A stretch of 43,781 bases of DNA from NCBI GenBank assembly GCA_016707785.1, contig JADJGZ010000028.1, positions 1-43,781 of the forward strand, written 5' to 3'. The notes below the pieces were generated by a model. That model worked only from the letters and a program-made list of their open reading frames with translations, was not told the DNA's origin and ran no database searches. The number at the start of each line of letters is the position of its first letter. Position 1 is the stretch's first letter. The position numbers were made by a program, and so were the translations under genes. Positions 7,708 to 18,397 of this stretch are shown piece after piece. The DNA comes from Bacteroidales bacterium. Lineage in GTDB: Bacteria > Bacteroidota > Bacteroidia > Bacteroidales > UBA4417.

Positions 7708-10700
7708 ATGAACATTACAAAAATATCAATCAACCGCCCTTCGCTGATCATCGTTATTTTCAGTGTATTCGCCTTATTGGGTATAATTGGTTTTAAAAAC
7801 CTGGGGTATGAACTGTTGCCCGACTTTAACCAGCCTGTAGTTGTAATAAAAACAATGTACCCGGGTGCCGAACCCAATGAAGTGGAAACTTCTGTTTCAA
7901 GAAAAATAGAGGATGCGCTTTCGAATCTCGAAGGTGTGGATTATCTGGAAACCAAATCCATGCCCAATGCTTCCATTATTATTGCCAACCTGAAATATGG
8001 AACTGACCTTAACATAGCCATGCAGGATGCCCAGCGCTATATCGACAATATCAAAAAAGACCTTCCGGCAGATATTCTGAGCCCGGTAATGAGTAAGGTT
8101 TCACCCAACGATCTGCCAATCATTTCGATTAGTGCAACAAGTAATTTGCCCGGCACGGAGTTTTATCAGAAAATGAAAGATGAAATCCTGCCTCAAATCC
8201 AGCAATTAAAAGGAGTGGCTGAAATTACCATGCTCGGGGGTGAAGAACGCGAAATCCAGGTTAAAGCAGATCAGGACAAACTGAAATTGTATAAGATTTC
8301 ACTTTACCAGGTGGTGGAAGCCATTAACCGCTCGGGAATTGATTTGCCTGCCGGTAAAGCGCAAACCGATAAAGAAAGTAACTCCGTCCGCCTAACAGGG
8401 AAATTTTCGACCGTAAACGACATTATGAATGTTCAGGTAGCGATGCCTGCCCCAGGAACGCCCGTTTACGTTAAGGATGTGGCATCAGTTATCGATGGCG
8501 TGAAAGAAATAAGTTCTGTAAGCCGGTACAACGGAGTAAACGGGATAGGCCTTTTGTTGAAAAAGCAAGGAGACGCCAATGCCGTGGAAGTATCCAAATT
8601 GGTTCATGCAAAACTTGCACAGATTGAAACTGCAAACTCCAAATCCGGGATGAAATTTATAGTTGCCGACGATTCAACCGACATGACCATTGCCGCGGTA
8701 AATTCAGTGGTTGATGACCTCATTCTGGCAGTAATCCTGGTTTCGCTGGTTATGTTCCTGTTTTTGCGAAGCTACAGGAACTCTTTGATTGTATTAATCG
8801 CAATTCCCACCTCGTTAATTACCGCCTTTGCCGTGATGTGGCTGATGGGTTTCACCTTAAACCTGATGACCTTGCTGGCCATGTCCTTAATAATCGGGAT
8901 CCTGGTGGATGATGCAATTGTAATCCTGGAAAATATTCAGCGGCACATTGATATGGGAAAAGATAAACGGGATGCCGCTCTGGAAGGGCGTATGGAAATT
9001 GGTTTTTCGGCCATTTCAATTACCCTGGTCGACGTGGTTGTTTTCCTGCCCATCCTGTTTTTGCAGGTATTTGTGGCCGATATGCTCAAACAATTCTCCA
9101 TCGTAGTAATAACCTCCACACTCACCAGCTTGTTGGTAGGCTTTACCCTGGTGCCCTGGCTGGCATCGCGGATTGGGAAAAAGGAAGACTTACAACCCAC
9201 CAACTTCATGAACCGTTTTCTGCTTTGGTTCGAAAGGCAATTAACATCATTTATCGATTGGTATGGACATCAATTGGAATGGGTACTTAGCCATAAACTT
9301 ATCTTTACAGGAATAGTTGTTTTTCTTTTGGTGATGACTGGTGTAATGATGAAGCAAGGCATTATTGGCAAGGAAATGATGTCGACCGGTGACCAGGGAA
9401 AGTTTCGTCTGAACCTCGAATATGATAAAACAACCACCGTTCAGGAGAACAATATCAGGACTCAGCAGGTTGAGAATTTTATCCTGCAGCAACCCGAAGT
9501 GGCAACACTTTTCAGCAACATTGCCGGGCCGAGTACAGGCATTGGAAGTTTAGGCGTTGGCTCTTCCAATATATCGGATTTACTATTCAGCTAAAGCCGG
9601 AAAAGGAAAGGAACATCAAAACGGAAGCATTTATGAAATCGCTTCGCGAAGAGCTGAAAAAAGAATTTTCGGGCATTAACTTTTCAATGGCAGTTTTGGG
9701 CTTATTACCCAAACAGTCACCCATAAAAATTACCCTGAGCGGAAACGACCTGAACCTGGTAATGAGAACAGGAAATGAACTGAAAGCAGCTATTGAAAAG
9801 ATTCCCGGTGCCGATAATGTTCAGTTATCGGTTGAAGAAGGAAGCCCTGAATACAAAGTGATCCCTGAGAAAGATAAAATGCAGCGCTTAGGATTAACGA
9901 CGGCCTATGTAGGATTAAATCTACGAACTGCCATTACCGGTAATGATGATGCCACCGTAACCGAAAATGGCACCGAATACCCGGTTCGTATATGGCTCGA
10001 TGACTTCGACCGGAGAAACTTTGAGGATGTGCGGCGCCTTTCAATCGTAAATCCAATGAATATCCCTATTGAAGTATCACAATTTGCAGAAGTGAAACAG
10101 GATAATTCGCCTTCGATGCTCGAACGACTGGACCGGCAACCTTCCGTTACCATTACCTCAGAATCGTTTGGCAGGCCCTCTGGAACTTTAGCTGACGACG
10201 CGATAAGCTTCCTGAAAACGCGCCCCTTACCTGAAGGAGTAAAACTGACCTGGGGTGCCGATATTAAAACACAGAATGAAAGTTTCGGGGCTTTGGGATC
10301 GGTTCTGCTCATCTCATTTTTATTGATTTACCTGATTATGATAGCACTTTATGATAGCTATATTTATCCTTTTGTGGCTTTATTTGCCATTCCTATGGCT
10401 GCTATCGGAGCATTTCTGGCGTTAAACTTATCGTTAAACGATCTAACCTTGTTTGCGCAACTCGGATTGATCATGCTTATGGGTTTGGTAACAAAAAATG
10501 CCATCCTGATTGTGGATTTTACCAACCAGCTAAAAGCCCAGGGCAAGTATTTTAAAGAAGCATTAATTATCGCCGGCAAAGAACGCATGCGGCCTATTTT
10601 AATGACAACCCTGGCTATGGCAATAGGTATGTTGCCCATTGCATTGGCCAAAGGTACAGCCAGCGAATGGAAAAACGGGCTGGCATGGGTTATTATCGGT

Positions 10701-10835
10701 GGCTTGCTTTCGTCAATGATCCTGACTGTTTATTTAGTCCCAATGATGTATTACATAGTGGATACAATAAAGGAAAAAATAGCAAATCGCAAGGTGAGCC
10801 GTAATGTTGCTAAGACGAATTTGAGTGGGGAGTAG
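7708..10835 (+). CDS. RND family efflux pump, one frameshift
   Basis: Inner-membrane proton-driven exporter, likely of the hydrophobe/amphiphile type. The first 628 codons contain TM1, the first periplasmic loop (PGAEPNEVETSVSRKIEDAL), and TM4 with GILVDDAIVILENIQRHI, including the Asp pair of the proton relay. The frame breaks near 9580 in ISDLLFS; the second frame resumes with LTIQLKPEKERN and continues to 10835 with the C-terminal TM block (LMGLVTKNAILIVDF, MRPILMTTLAMAIGMLPIAL). One missing base repairs it to about 1042 residues, the family's normal length. A single deletion in an otherwise conserved gene is suspicious for a sequencing error. Confidence 0.88.
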
Positions 10836-10912
10836 GATGTGGTATGTGGGATGTGGGATGGCAAATGTGGGATATTGGAGTAGGACGGTAATTTACAGGC
10901 GAAAATCCAGGT
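10836..10912 (+). repeat. Short GT-rich imperfect repeat after the pump gene
   Basis: Several near-copies of TGTGGGAT within about 50 bases immediately downstream of the RND stop. G-rich on this strand, while the following array is C/T-rich. No coding value. Confidence 0.5.
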
Positions 10913-10943
10913 TTTGGGGAGGCTTCCAATTTCCCACTCCCCT

Positions 10944-11085
10944 CTTCCGACTTCCGTCTTCCGTCTTCCGTCTTCCGACCTCCGACCTCCGACCTCCGTC
11001 TTCCGTCTTCCGTCTTCCGTCTTCCGACCCCTTATACCTTACCCCTTACCCCTTATACCTTATACCTTATACCTTATACCTCCTA
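10944..11085 (+). repeat. Tandem heptanucleotide array in two blocks
   Basis: Twenty 7-base units in perfect register. The first 12 (10944-11027) are variants of CTTCCGT (CTTCCGA, CCTCCGA, CCTCCGT). After a two-base step, eight units (11030-11085) are mostly CCTTATA or CCTTACC. It is strictly pyrimidine-rich on the plus strand, and the change in unit suggests two expansion events. Open frames crossing it code only low-complexity peptides and are not genes. It separates the efflux operon from the DUF2141 gene. Confidence 0.9.
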
Positions 11086-11108
11086 CCCCCATTCTTAATC
11101 CCCCAATA

Positions 11109-11559
11109 ATGAAAACAGCCCTCAATCTTCTACAATTAACTTTAATTATCCTACTCTTCTCCTCCTTCCACAATCAAAAAAAGGAAACATACAATTTAAC
11201 AATTGAGGTAAAGGAATTACGCAATTCAAGTGGCATGGTGCTTTTTTGCCGTGTACAACAGGGAAGACGCATTTCCTGACGAGCATTATAAAAAGTACCT
11301 TAAAAAAGTTACAGGGAAAATAGTGAAAGGGGCTTCATCTGTAACATTCGAAAATCTACCGGCTGGAAAATATGCTGTCAATATCCTTCATGATGAAAAC
11401 AATGATGGTAAAATTAAAAAAGGAATGATTTTGCCAAAAGAAGGAATCGGATTTTCCAATTACCAATCCATCGGCTTGTCCAACAAGCCTTCATTTTCGA
11501 AGGCATCATTCGATTTACAAAGCGATAAAGCGATAAAAATCAAAATCATTTATTTATAA
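11109..11559 (+). CDS. DUF2141 family exported protein, frameshifted
   Basis: The N-terminal signal (MKTALNLLQLTLIILLFSS) and the start of the domain (LTIEVKELRNSSGMVLF) are in one frame; the rest (AVYNREDAFPDEHYKKYL, AGKYAVNILHDENNDGKI, EGIGFSNY) is in another. The join is a run of six T at about 11240-11245; five would restore one protein of 149 residues, the usual size of DUF2141. The family is periplasmic or secreted with a beta-sandwich look; its function is not established. Only 8 bases separate it from the next outer-membrane gene. Confidence 0.8.
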
Positions 11560-11567
11560 GTGATAAA

Positions 11568-12464
11568 ATGAAAAGGAAACCGGGTTTAATACTGTTTTTT
11601 CTGTTTCTTCTCTTTCGTGGTTTTGCGCAGGAAATTGATCCTCTGCATGGAATCGGCCTTACTGTAATATCGCAGGTGAACCAGGGAAGCAGCTATATCA
11701 CTTTCCCCACTGATATTGGTAATATTGAGCCTTTGATGTTTGAAGCCAATTTTATTCCTAATTTTTACATCCGTAAAAGTAAAAACTCCCGTTTAATGGG
11801 TGTTTTAACACCTCAGATTATCCTGCGGATGTACAACGAGAAGTCCTTTCCGGTCCGTACCCCGAGCTACATTCCGCAGGTAACAGTTTATTATATGCTT
11901 ACGGGGCCCGGGAGTTCGCAAAACCTGAGTTTATACGGTCGCCTGGCTCATCATTCAAATGGTCAGGACGGAGATTTCTTCCTGGATATGGGTGAGGTAA
12001 ACCTGGTATCCGGCGATTTCTCAAGGAATTATTTTGAAACCGGGATTATTAAAACAAATATCAATACCCGTTTTAACGCATACCAGTTTTTCAAAACATC
12101 AATCGAAATTCACCCGCAGGGCTGGGGCAGCGATGAACTCCATGGTATATACAGCAGGTACCGCTGGCATAACGCCATCTCCATTTTTAAACTGCCAAAC
12201 AAGGACTCCCGGCATCCAAAAAACACTGCTGATATATCATTAAAAGGCGAAGCTACGTGGATGTTTGGCGATGTAAGCTATTGGAACACACTTTCGGCTG
12301 ACAGACTGAACCTGAGTGTTACCTTCTTTTACCATCCAAAGTTCCTGGAGGATATCGGGCTGTTTGTGCAGTATTATCATGGCTCCGATTATTACAATAT
12401 GTATTTCGGCCATAGGCTGGATGTAATTCGGTTTGGATTGATGACAGAAAAATTGAGGTTTTAA
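11568..12464 (+). CDS. Outer-membrane beta-barrel protein, OMPLA-like active-site motif
   Basis: A 298-residue protein with a signal peptide ending near FAQ (residue 20-21) and alternating strands characteristic of a beta-barrel. Residues 127-132 read AHHSNG, matching the HxSNG motif of outer-membrane phospholipase A (His128 and Ser130 would be the catalytic pair). The rest shows only weak resemblance that I can judge, and the C-terminal RFGLMTEKLRF ends in Phe as barrel proteins do. The phospholipase call is inference from motif and topology; a plain porin-like protein is the alternative. Confidence 0.55.
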   Translation: MKRKPGLILFFLFLLFRGFAQEIDPLHGIGLTVISQVNQGSSYITFPTDIGNIEPLMFEANFIPNFYIRKSKNSRLMGVLTPQIILRMYNEKSFPVRTPSYIPQVTVYYMLTGPGSSQNLSLYGRLAHHSNGQDGDFFLDMGEVNLVSGDFSRNYFETGIIKTNINTRFNAYQFFKTSIEIHPQGWGSDELHGIYSRYRWHNAISIFKLPNKDSRHPKNTADISLKGEATWMFGDVSYWNTLSADRLNLSVTFFYHPKFLEDIGLFVQYYHGSDYYNMYFGHRLDVIRFGLMTEKLRF

Positions 12465-12536
12465 TACATCCCTGGCCGAAATTGAAAAGGGTAAAAACTA
12501 AAAATTACGTTGTCACATTTGACTCAATATACAGCG

Positions 12537-13397
12537 ATGTTAAAGAAATACAGAAAAATCATCAGTGCAATTCTGATCCTGGTTTCGCTTGATTCAAGCA
12601 GTCAAACAGTAAACTATTCGCCTGAGTATTTCGGGCCAAACGCACTTCCGGTTCCCGAGTTTACGGATGCTACAATTGCTGAATTTACCACTTTATCTGT
12701 TTCGTGGAATTACTATTCTGGTTTTGGCGACCGAACGTTAAATCCTTTTATCAAAGCCGAAATTCCCCTTATACGCTCAAAAGTTTCATTTAAGATTTGG
12801 GGTACAGCCGCAGAACGTTACAATACTACCATAGACATCCGCGACAAACGCGCCTCCACGGAAGATGAACCGGTTGGAACAGCGAATGGCGATGTTTACG
12901 TTCAAACCAGGATACTTTTGTTCGAAGAGCAGAAGATAAGGCCTTCTGTTATATTAAATTCTACGTTGAAAACCGCTTCGGGGAATAATTTCGGAGCCCG
13001 CCGTTATTTTGATACACCCGGCTATTACTTCGATCTTGAAATCGGAAAATCATTTTCCATTGAATCTGCATTGCTGAAAAAGATTCGCATTGTTGCTGAC
13101 GCTGGCTTTTTATGCTGGGAAACCACCAACAGCAAGCAAAATGACGCATTAATGTATGGAGCTAAAATAATCATGAGTAATAAAAATATTGAGTTCGAAA
13201 ACTCAATTTCCGGATACAGTGGCTGGATGAACAACGGCGATCATCCCATGGTTTTTTCCAGCCAGCTCACACATAAGAATAAGCGAATTAATTTTTTCGG
13301 TCAGTACCAGTATGGTATCCGCGATTTTCCTTACCATCATATCCGGGTAGGTTTTCTTATACCAATTGAAGCCTTGACACCAGATTATAAGAATTAA
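12537..13397 (+). CDS. Exported protein, probable outer-membrane barrel, unknown function
   Basis: From the ATG at 12537 the protein has 286 residues, with a signal peptide (KKYRKIISAILILVSLDSSSQ) cut before TVNYSPEYFG. An upstream TTG at 12510 extends the frame but would put polar residues before the signal. The body is rich in Tyr, Phe and alternating strands (YYFDLEIGKSF, INFFGQYQYGIRDFPYHHIRVGFLIPI), consistent with a barrel. I recognise no family. It may be cotranscribed with the OMPLA-like gene, 72 bases upstream. Confidence 0.65.
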   Translation: MLKKYRKIISAILILVSLDSSSQTVNYSPEYFGPNALPVPEFTDATIAEFTTLSVSWNYYSGFGDRTLNPFIKAEIPLIRSKVSFKIWGTAAERYNTTIDIRDKRASTEDEPVGTANGDVYVQTRILLFEEQKIRPSVILNSTLKTASGNNFGARRYFDTPGYYFDLEIGKSFSIESALLKKIRIVADAGFLCWETTNSKQNDALMYGAKIIMSNKNIEFENSISGYSGWMNNGDHPMVFSSQLTHKNKRINFFGQYQYGIRDFPYHHIRVGFLIPIEALTPDYKN

Positions 13398-13492
13398 AGC
13401 TTAAAGATGTGAAATAAATAAGACTTAACAGCTTGCAAAAAAAAAAGAAAAAGTATCTGTGAAAAGTATGTCAGAATTTAAAGTTTACACCA

Positions 13493-13927
13493 ATGACAAA
13501 TAAAACGAGAAGTACTGAAGATGAAATAGTACAGGCTGCATACGCTGTTTTTCTTTTGTACGGATACCATGGAACAACACTTCAACAGATTGCAGGCAAA
13601 GCCGGTGTCAATAAATCGGCCATACATTACTATTATCGCTCAAAGGAAAAGCTGTACAAAATCGTTGTCGGATTAATGACTGATTTAATACTATCCACAA
13701 CATTTGATTTTTCTTCGGAGCGTGAAAGATTAACAGAAGCAACCTGGTTTTTATATACAGAGCTTTACAACAACCGGGATTTATTTGAACAAACAATTAT
13801 GGAATTGTACCCCGATGATTGGATGCAGAAAGCAAAGGATTTAAATACCTGGCTCGAGTTTTCGAATATGCCACTTTCCTATGCTTTGCGCGGTTCTGAC
13901 TGGAAAATCAGAAATTCCGTATCATGA
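13493..13927 (+). CDS. Short TetR-family regulator
   Basis: A 144-residue protein with a clear TetR DNA-binding domain: DEIVQAAYAVFLLYGYHGTT, then LQQIAGKAGVNKSAIHYYYRSKEKLY (recognition helix about residues 38-50). The C-terminal ligand domain is shorter than the usual 110-140 residues, which could be natural or the result of a late frameshift. Its stop overlaps the start of the phosphoesterase gene (ATGA), implying translational coupling. Confidence 0.8.
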   Translation: MTNKTRSTEDEIVQAAYAVFLLYGYHGTTLQQIAGKAGVNKSAIHYYYRSKEKLYKIVVGLMTDLILSTTFDFSSERERLTEATWFLYTELYNNRDLFEQTIMELYPDDWMQKAKDLNTWLEFSNMPLSYALRGSDWKIRNSVS

Positions 13928-14733
13928 TAATAAAAAATAAACTGCTCATCCTCACTTTGGTTTTAATTACGCTGACCGCCTGTGACGAAATGTTTGATTA
14001 TTCGCCTTATGCGATTGATTTTAGCGAAGAAAACAGGAATGTAAATCAAAAAAATGTCGATAAACTGCTTCATCGTCAACCTGATGACACCCTTACAATT
14101 GCCTTCACCGGCGACACACACCGCTTTTTCGATCAAACAGATGCGTTTGTGAAAAAAGTGAAACAAAATCCTGCTGTTGACTTTGTAATTCATGTTGGCG
14201 ATATGGCCGATTTTGGATTGCCTAAACAATATACCTGGAGTAACTCTTTTTTGCTGAAATTAAACGTTCCGTATTTTGTTGTTGTGGGAAATCACGATTT
14301 GGTTGGCAACGGCCTTATCGCCTATACTGAAATGTTTGGCAACCTTAACTTTAGCTTTATTTACGACAGCCTGAAATTTATTTTTATAAACACAAATGGC
14401 CTTGAATTTAAATTTAATGGTGAAGTGCCCGATGTTCAATGGCTGGATGCCCAACTCAGACCAAACAATGATTTTGCGAAAGCAGTTGTAATTTTTCACA
14501 TCCCTCCAATGGATCGCGACTTTGATACATCATTAGAAGAAGCATTTCAAAAATCATTGGCACACAACAACAATGTACTGTTTACAGTGCACGGTCATTT
14601 ACATGGCCATGAGATATATAAACCTTACGAAGATAGCATTACTTATGTAAATGTTTATGGTGTTGAAAACATGAAATTTAACCTGATAACAATAGTAAAC
14701 AATCAATTCGATGTGGAAACGGTGGCATTTTAA
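13924..14733 (+). CDS. Calcineurin-like metallophosphoesterase lipoprotein
   Basis: A 269-residue exported phosphoesterase with a lipoprotein signal (LITLTAC, Cys about 20). All metal-site boxes are visible in order: FTGDTH, HVGDMAD, VVGNHD, FHIPP and VHGHLHGH. These coordinate two metals in the calcineurin-like fold. The substrate cannot be told from sequence; family members hydrolyse phosphomonoesters, diesters or nucleotides. Coupled to the TetR upstream and overlapped by the next gene (23 bases). Confidence 0.88.
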   Translation: MIIKNKLLILTLVLITLTACDEMFDYSPYAIDFSEENRNVNQKNVDKLLHRQPDDTLTIAFTGDTHRFFDQTDAFVKKVKQNPAVDFVIHVGDMADFGLPKQYTWSNSFLLKLNVPYFVVVGNHDLVGNGLIAYTEMFGNLNFSFIYDSLKFIFINTNGLEFKFNGEVPDVQWLDAQLRPNNDFAKAVVIFHIPPMDRDFDTSLEEAFQKSLAHNNNVLFTVHGHLHGHEIYKPYEDSITYVNVYGVENMKFNLITIVNNQFDVETVAF

Positions 14734-15334
14734 AATAGCGTTGATAATAAGTCTGGTTCACCTGTTTAATCCAACTGAAACCTGCGCCCAGTATTCGCAA
14801 AAAACCGATTCGGCAAAATATGCGAATTTTTTACCCGATTATGTGAAACTACAGTTTGCCGGTGGAATTGGATTGATATCAATTGGTGTCGGGTATTCCT
14901 TTTTTAAGGAAAAGCTGGAAGTATCCTATTTCTATGGGTATGTGCCAAAAGGTATTTCTATTGACGATTTACATAGTGTCAGCTTGCAGATAACCGCAAA
15001 GTTTTTCCGATTTAAGGCCAACAAAAACATCGAAATAGTACCGTTGAATGTTGGTTGGTTTATCCATCATACCTTTGGCAATGAATACTGGATAACATTA
15101 CCTCCGCATTATCCTGACGAATATTACTGGTGGTCGCCTGGCCGAAATGCCGGAATATTCCTTGGTGGGGAAATCAAAACTAAATTATTAAGCAATAAAA
15201 CACCGGCCTCAGGTACCGCATTTTATGCCCGTATGGGAACAAGAGGCCTTTACATTGAAAGCAAAATCGGGAATTCGTCAATCCCGTTTCGCGACATTAT
15301 TGAATTTGGGTTTGGAGTGGCTTTTTATCGGTGA
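14711..15334 (+). CDS. Exported protein, probable beta-barrel, unknown function
   Basis: A 207-residue protein with a signal peptide (IALIISLVHLFNPTETCAQ, cleavage near residue 27). The mature part has alternating strands (GGIGLISIGVGYSF, LEVSYFYGYVP, IIEFGFGVAFYR) and aromatic girdles, and ends in YR. The start overlaps the phosphoesterase gene, so the two are likely made together. No family recognised. Confidence 0.65.
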   Translation: MWKRWHFKIALIISLVHLFNPTETCAQYSQKTDSAKYANFLPDYVKLQFAGGIGLISIGVGYSFFKEKLEVSYFYGYVPKGISIDDLHSVSLQITAKFFRFKANKNIEIVPLNVGWFIHHTFGNEYWITLPPHYPDEYYWWSPGRNAGIFLGGEIKTKLLSNKTPASGTAFYARMGTRGLYIESKIGNSSIPFRDIIEFGFGVAFYR

Positions 15335-15530
15335 CAACACATACCGAATAGAAGGTTTGAATTTATTGATTTTGATAAAACATTAGCAATTACGCAAATA
15401 CAGAAATTTTCCAATAGAGAATTGCGACAATAAAAGTAAGATTCTATAAGCAAAGATTCTTCATTTGAAAACACCAATGTTTTTGCGTTTTAATAAGTCC
15501 AAATCAAATTATACCTTTTCCCAAAAGGCC

Positions 15531-15538
15531 TACATTTG
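15531..15538 (+). promoter_or_regulatory. Probable -7 promoter box for the PepSY gene
   Basis: TACATTTG matches TAnnTTTG and lies 42 bases before the start codon in the 246-base gap after the previous operon. The rest of this gap shows no gene. Confidence 0.5.
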
Positions 15539-15580
15539 CGGCCTGAATCTAAAAACCAGAATAAATTCTACTGAAAATTT

Positions 15581-17171
15581 ATGACTTCACAAATTCTACC
15601 AAAGAAAGACCGTATGCTAAAGTGGTTCAGGAAATACCACAAATGGCCGGGTTTGATCTTTGCCCTCTTCATTTTACTCTTCGCGGTTTCAGGAATAATA
15701 ATGAATCACAGGGGGATATTCTCTTCTGTTGATGTTAACAGGAAATGGCTGCCTGGCAATTACAAGTACAATAACTGGAATATGGCAGCCGTAAAATCTG
15801 CTGTAAAATTACCGTATGATTCACTGCTCGTTTTTGGAAATATCGGCATCTGGAAAACCGACAGCAGTTTCAACTCTTTCAGGGATTTCAATAATGGATT
15901 CCCGGAAGGAATTGATAACCGTAAGATATATTCCCTGATTTACACTCAAAATCATCGTTTGATTGCCGGCACACTTTTCGGACTTTTTGAATACGATAAT
16001 GGATGGAAAAAGATCAATATTCCGGTAAATGAAGAACGTATCGTTAAAATTATTCAGAAAAATGATTCGCTTTTGGTGATGACAAGATCTTATTTGTTGA
16101 TCGCTAATATAAATGACAAGAAACTCAATTTCAGTAAAATAAATGTCTTAGCCGGTGAAGATTCAGGCGATAAGGTCGGTTTATTTCGAACCATATGGGT
16201 TATTCATAGTGGTGAAATATATGGAATAGCGGGTAAATTGCTTGTCGACCTGGTTGGCCTGATTTTTATTTTCATCACGCTGTCTGGAATCTTTTATTGG
16301 CTGGCACCGCATTTGTTGAAGAGGGTAAAGGAATCGTCGAAAAGCAGAATTAAAAAAGTTAACCGTTTTTCCCTGAAATGGCATAACCGGCTGGGCTACT
16401 GGTCAGTGCTTGTTTTACTTTTGACAAGCATAACTGGCATGTTCCTGCGTCCGCCTCTCCTTATTTCAATCGCAAATACCGAAGTGTCTAAAATCAAATA
16501 TTCCAAACTGGATGACCCTAACACCTGGGACGACAAGTTTCGTGATCTGATGTATGATGAGGTTTTGAAGCGGTATGTGGTTGCAACATCGGATGGGATT
16601 TACTATTCCGATGATGAATTTGGTTCCGTTTTACGGAGATATTCTGTTCAGCCTCCTGTTAGCGTTATGGGAATCAATGTATTTGAGAAGGTGGCGACAG
16701 GCGGATACCTGGTTGGTAGTTTTTCCGGTATCTATCAATGGATTCCCAACGAAGGCATCATTATTGATTATTTTACGAAATTACCTTTGACCGAAGCCAG
16801 CCGGGATGGATCTCCTTTTGGAGCCATTTCCGTTTCCGGTTTTATCGGAATGACAGATGGCAGCCAGTTTGTATTTGATTATGGTGGTGGTGCGATCCGG
16901 CTTGGCGAATCGGGCATCTTCCCTCAAATGCCGGCCGAAGTCATCAAAAAGAGCCCCATTTCACTTTGGAATACATCCCAGGAAATTCATACAGGTCGTA
17001 TATGGGAATTTCTTTTAGGTCCGTTTTATATTCTGATTGTGCCACTTACCGGATTAGCTTCGTTGCTGATATTGGTTACCGGATTTTTTTGCATGGTGGA
17101 TACCTTATAGGAGGAAAACAAGAAATAAGAAAGTGGTGATGAACGTACCTTCACAACCCAATTCGCAATAA
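15581..17171 (+). CDS. PepSY-associated TM protein, frameshift near the C-terminus
   Basis: A membrane protein with an N-terminal helix (KYHKWPGLIFALFILLFAVSGIIMNHRG), two periplasmic regions resembling short beta-propeller-like blades (LIAGTLFGLFEYDNGWKKI; YVVATSDGIYYSDDEFG), a TM pair at about residues 220-240 and 265-290 with the conserved KWHNRLGYWSV, and a last helix. The open frame ends at 17110 with GFFCMVDTL. One base fewer after the T7 run at 17084-17090 gives the family-like ending WWIPYRRKTRNKK and a stop at 17171. PepSY-TM proteins are often linked to iron or electron transfer; the role is uncertain. Confidence 0.78.
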
Positions 17172-17174
17172 TTT

Positions 17175-18377
17175 TTATTCCTCCCAGCTTAGCAACCGTC
17201 TTTCCCCTTCAAGTGACCTAATATCAGTAACATCCTGGCTCACTTCGATGGTTCCTTTGTATTCACCGGTTGATGAACGCAAAGCGATATAACGGATGTA
17301 TATGAATTTCCCTTTCATAGTTATCCAGAAATTGGCTTCGCTTTTACTGCCGTTCCTGAACGCTTCAACGATCTGGTTGACGATATGAACGCTTTCCGGT
17401 GGATGGCAGTTTTGTACTTTCCTTCCTATAATTGCATTGGACCTTGGGAATATCCTGTGCTTGCCACCGGAAAAATAACGAACGGTATCTTCTTCGTCAA
17501 CGAATGTGATATCTACCGGCAAGTTCTCAAAAAGTTGGATAATCTGTTCCCTTTTTAAAACTCCGGTATCCAGGTCAATCGTCCCGGATGCAATAGTTTT
17601 TTCTGTTTTATTGAACTCTGATTTTTTAGGCGGGTTTATATAACACCAGCCTGTTTCATGTGCCTGTACAAGCATATCCTGCCAGGCACTTTCCGGAATA
17701 GCCCTGTATGCAACCGGATAAACTATTTGCTCTTCCCTGAAAATAACAGGAAGTACCACAAAAAACAAGCGCCCTAACTCTTTATTGAACTGCGCCGGCT
17801 CAGTTGGGGAATCTATAAGGATTCTCTCCAGGTCATTTAGTGATTTGCGATAATCATCGTGAAATGACCACATCAGTTTAAGACAACCATATTGAGGGAA
17901 TGTTCTTTCAATATATGGGAATAAAATATTTTCTTTTTTTACATAGTGAAGTTCATAAGCTCTCAGATCTTTAATATCCTGCAGTATTTGTAATGCATTG
18001 TAGCTTCTGTTCTCATCCGAACAACTTAAGAAAGTTTTTATATTAATACGTAGAACGGCAATAATCTTTTCCACAGCTCTGTTCTCTTGCATCATATAGC
18101 TTAGAAAATGGTCTTCGGAAGGCATTTGCCATTTCTGGTGTTTAAGCGATTTATAAAATATATTGATAAGTTTACCTACATTCTTCTTGACAGTTTCGAA
18201 AGGATATTGCTGAAGCAAAAAGTCTAATAATTGCATAGTTTCTGAAGAAGTAACTGCTTCAATGTCTGCTTTGTATTTCTCATACAGGTTTTTACCATTA
18301 TTCCCTTCAATTAGTCCAGTGCTATAATTTTGAAGGTTTAGGTAATGCTCGGAAAAGTGAATAAGTTCTTCTGACAT
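17175..18377 (-). CDS. DUF438 / hemerythrin / PAS protein
   Basis: A 400-residue cytoplasmic protein. The middle (about residues 90-225) is a hemerythrin-like HHE helical bundle with ligand-type motifs ELHYVKKENILFPYIE and EEQIVYPVA. Residues about 285-395 are a PAS domain (LPVDITFVDEEDTVRYFSGG, VIGRKVQNCHPPESVHIVNQ, RYIALRSSTGEYKGTIEVSQDVT), as in DUF438 proteins. It is probably a sensor of NO, O2 or redox state through di-iron and PAS-bound ligand. It is read away from nosZ but next to the Rrf2 gene (20 bases), so the two likely share a transcript. Confidence 0.85.
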   Translation of the reverse strand: MSEELIHFSEHYLNLQNYSTGLIEGNNGKNLYEKYKADIEAVTSSETMQLLDFLLQQYPFETVKKNVGKLINIFYKSLKHQKWQMPSEDHFLSYMMQENRAVEKIIAVLRINIKTFLSCSDENRSYNALQILQDIKDLRAYELHYVKKENILFPYIERTFPQYGCLKLMWSFHDDYRKSLNDLERILIDSPTEPAQFNKELGRLFFVVLPVIFREEQIVYPVAYRAIPESAWQDMLVQAHETGWCYINPPKKSEFNKTEKTIASGTIDLDTGVLKREQIIQLFENLPVDITFVDEEDTVRYFSGGKHRIFPRSNAIIGRKVQNCHPPESVHIVNQIVEAFRNGSKSEANFWITMKGKFIYIRYIALRSSTGEYKGTIEVSQDVTDIRSLEGERRLLSWEE

Positions 18378-18397
18378 TGTGGCTACATTCCAGTTTA

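Noticed and set aside
10944..11085. CRISPR array
   Set aside because: Units are 7 bases long without spacers, and no cas genes are nearby.
10825..11279. Open frames across the heptad array
   Set aside because: They encode only repeated PPSSVFRLPSS- and LIPYTLY-like peptides produced by the 7-base repeat; no start context or family.
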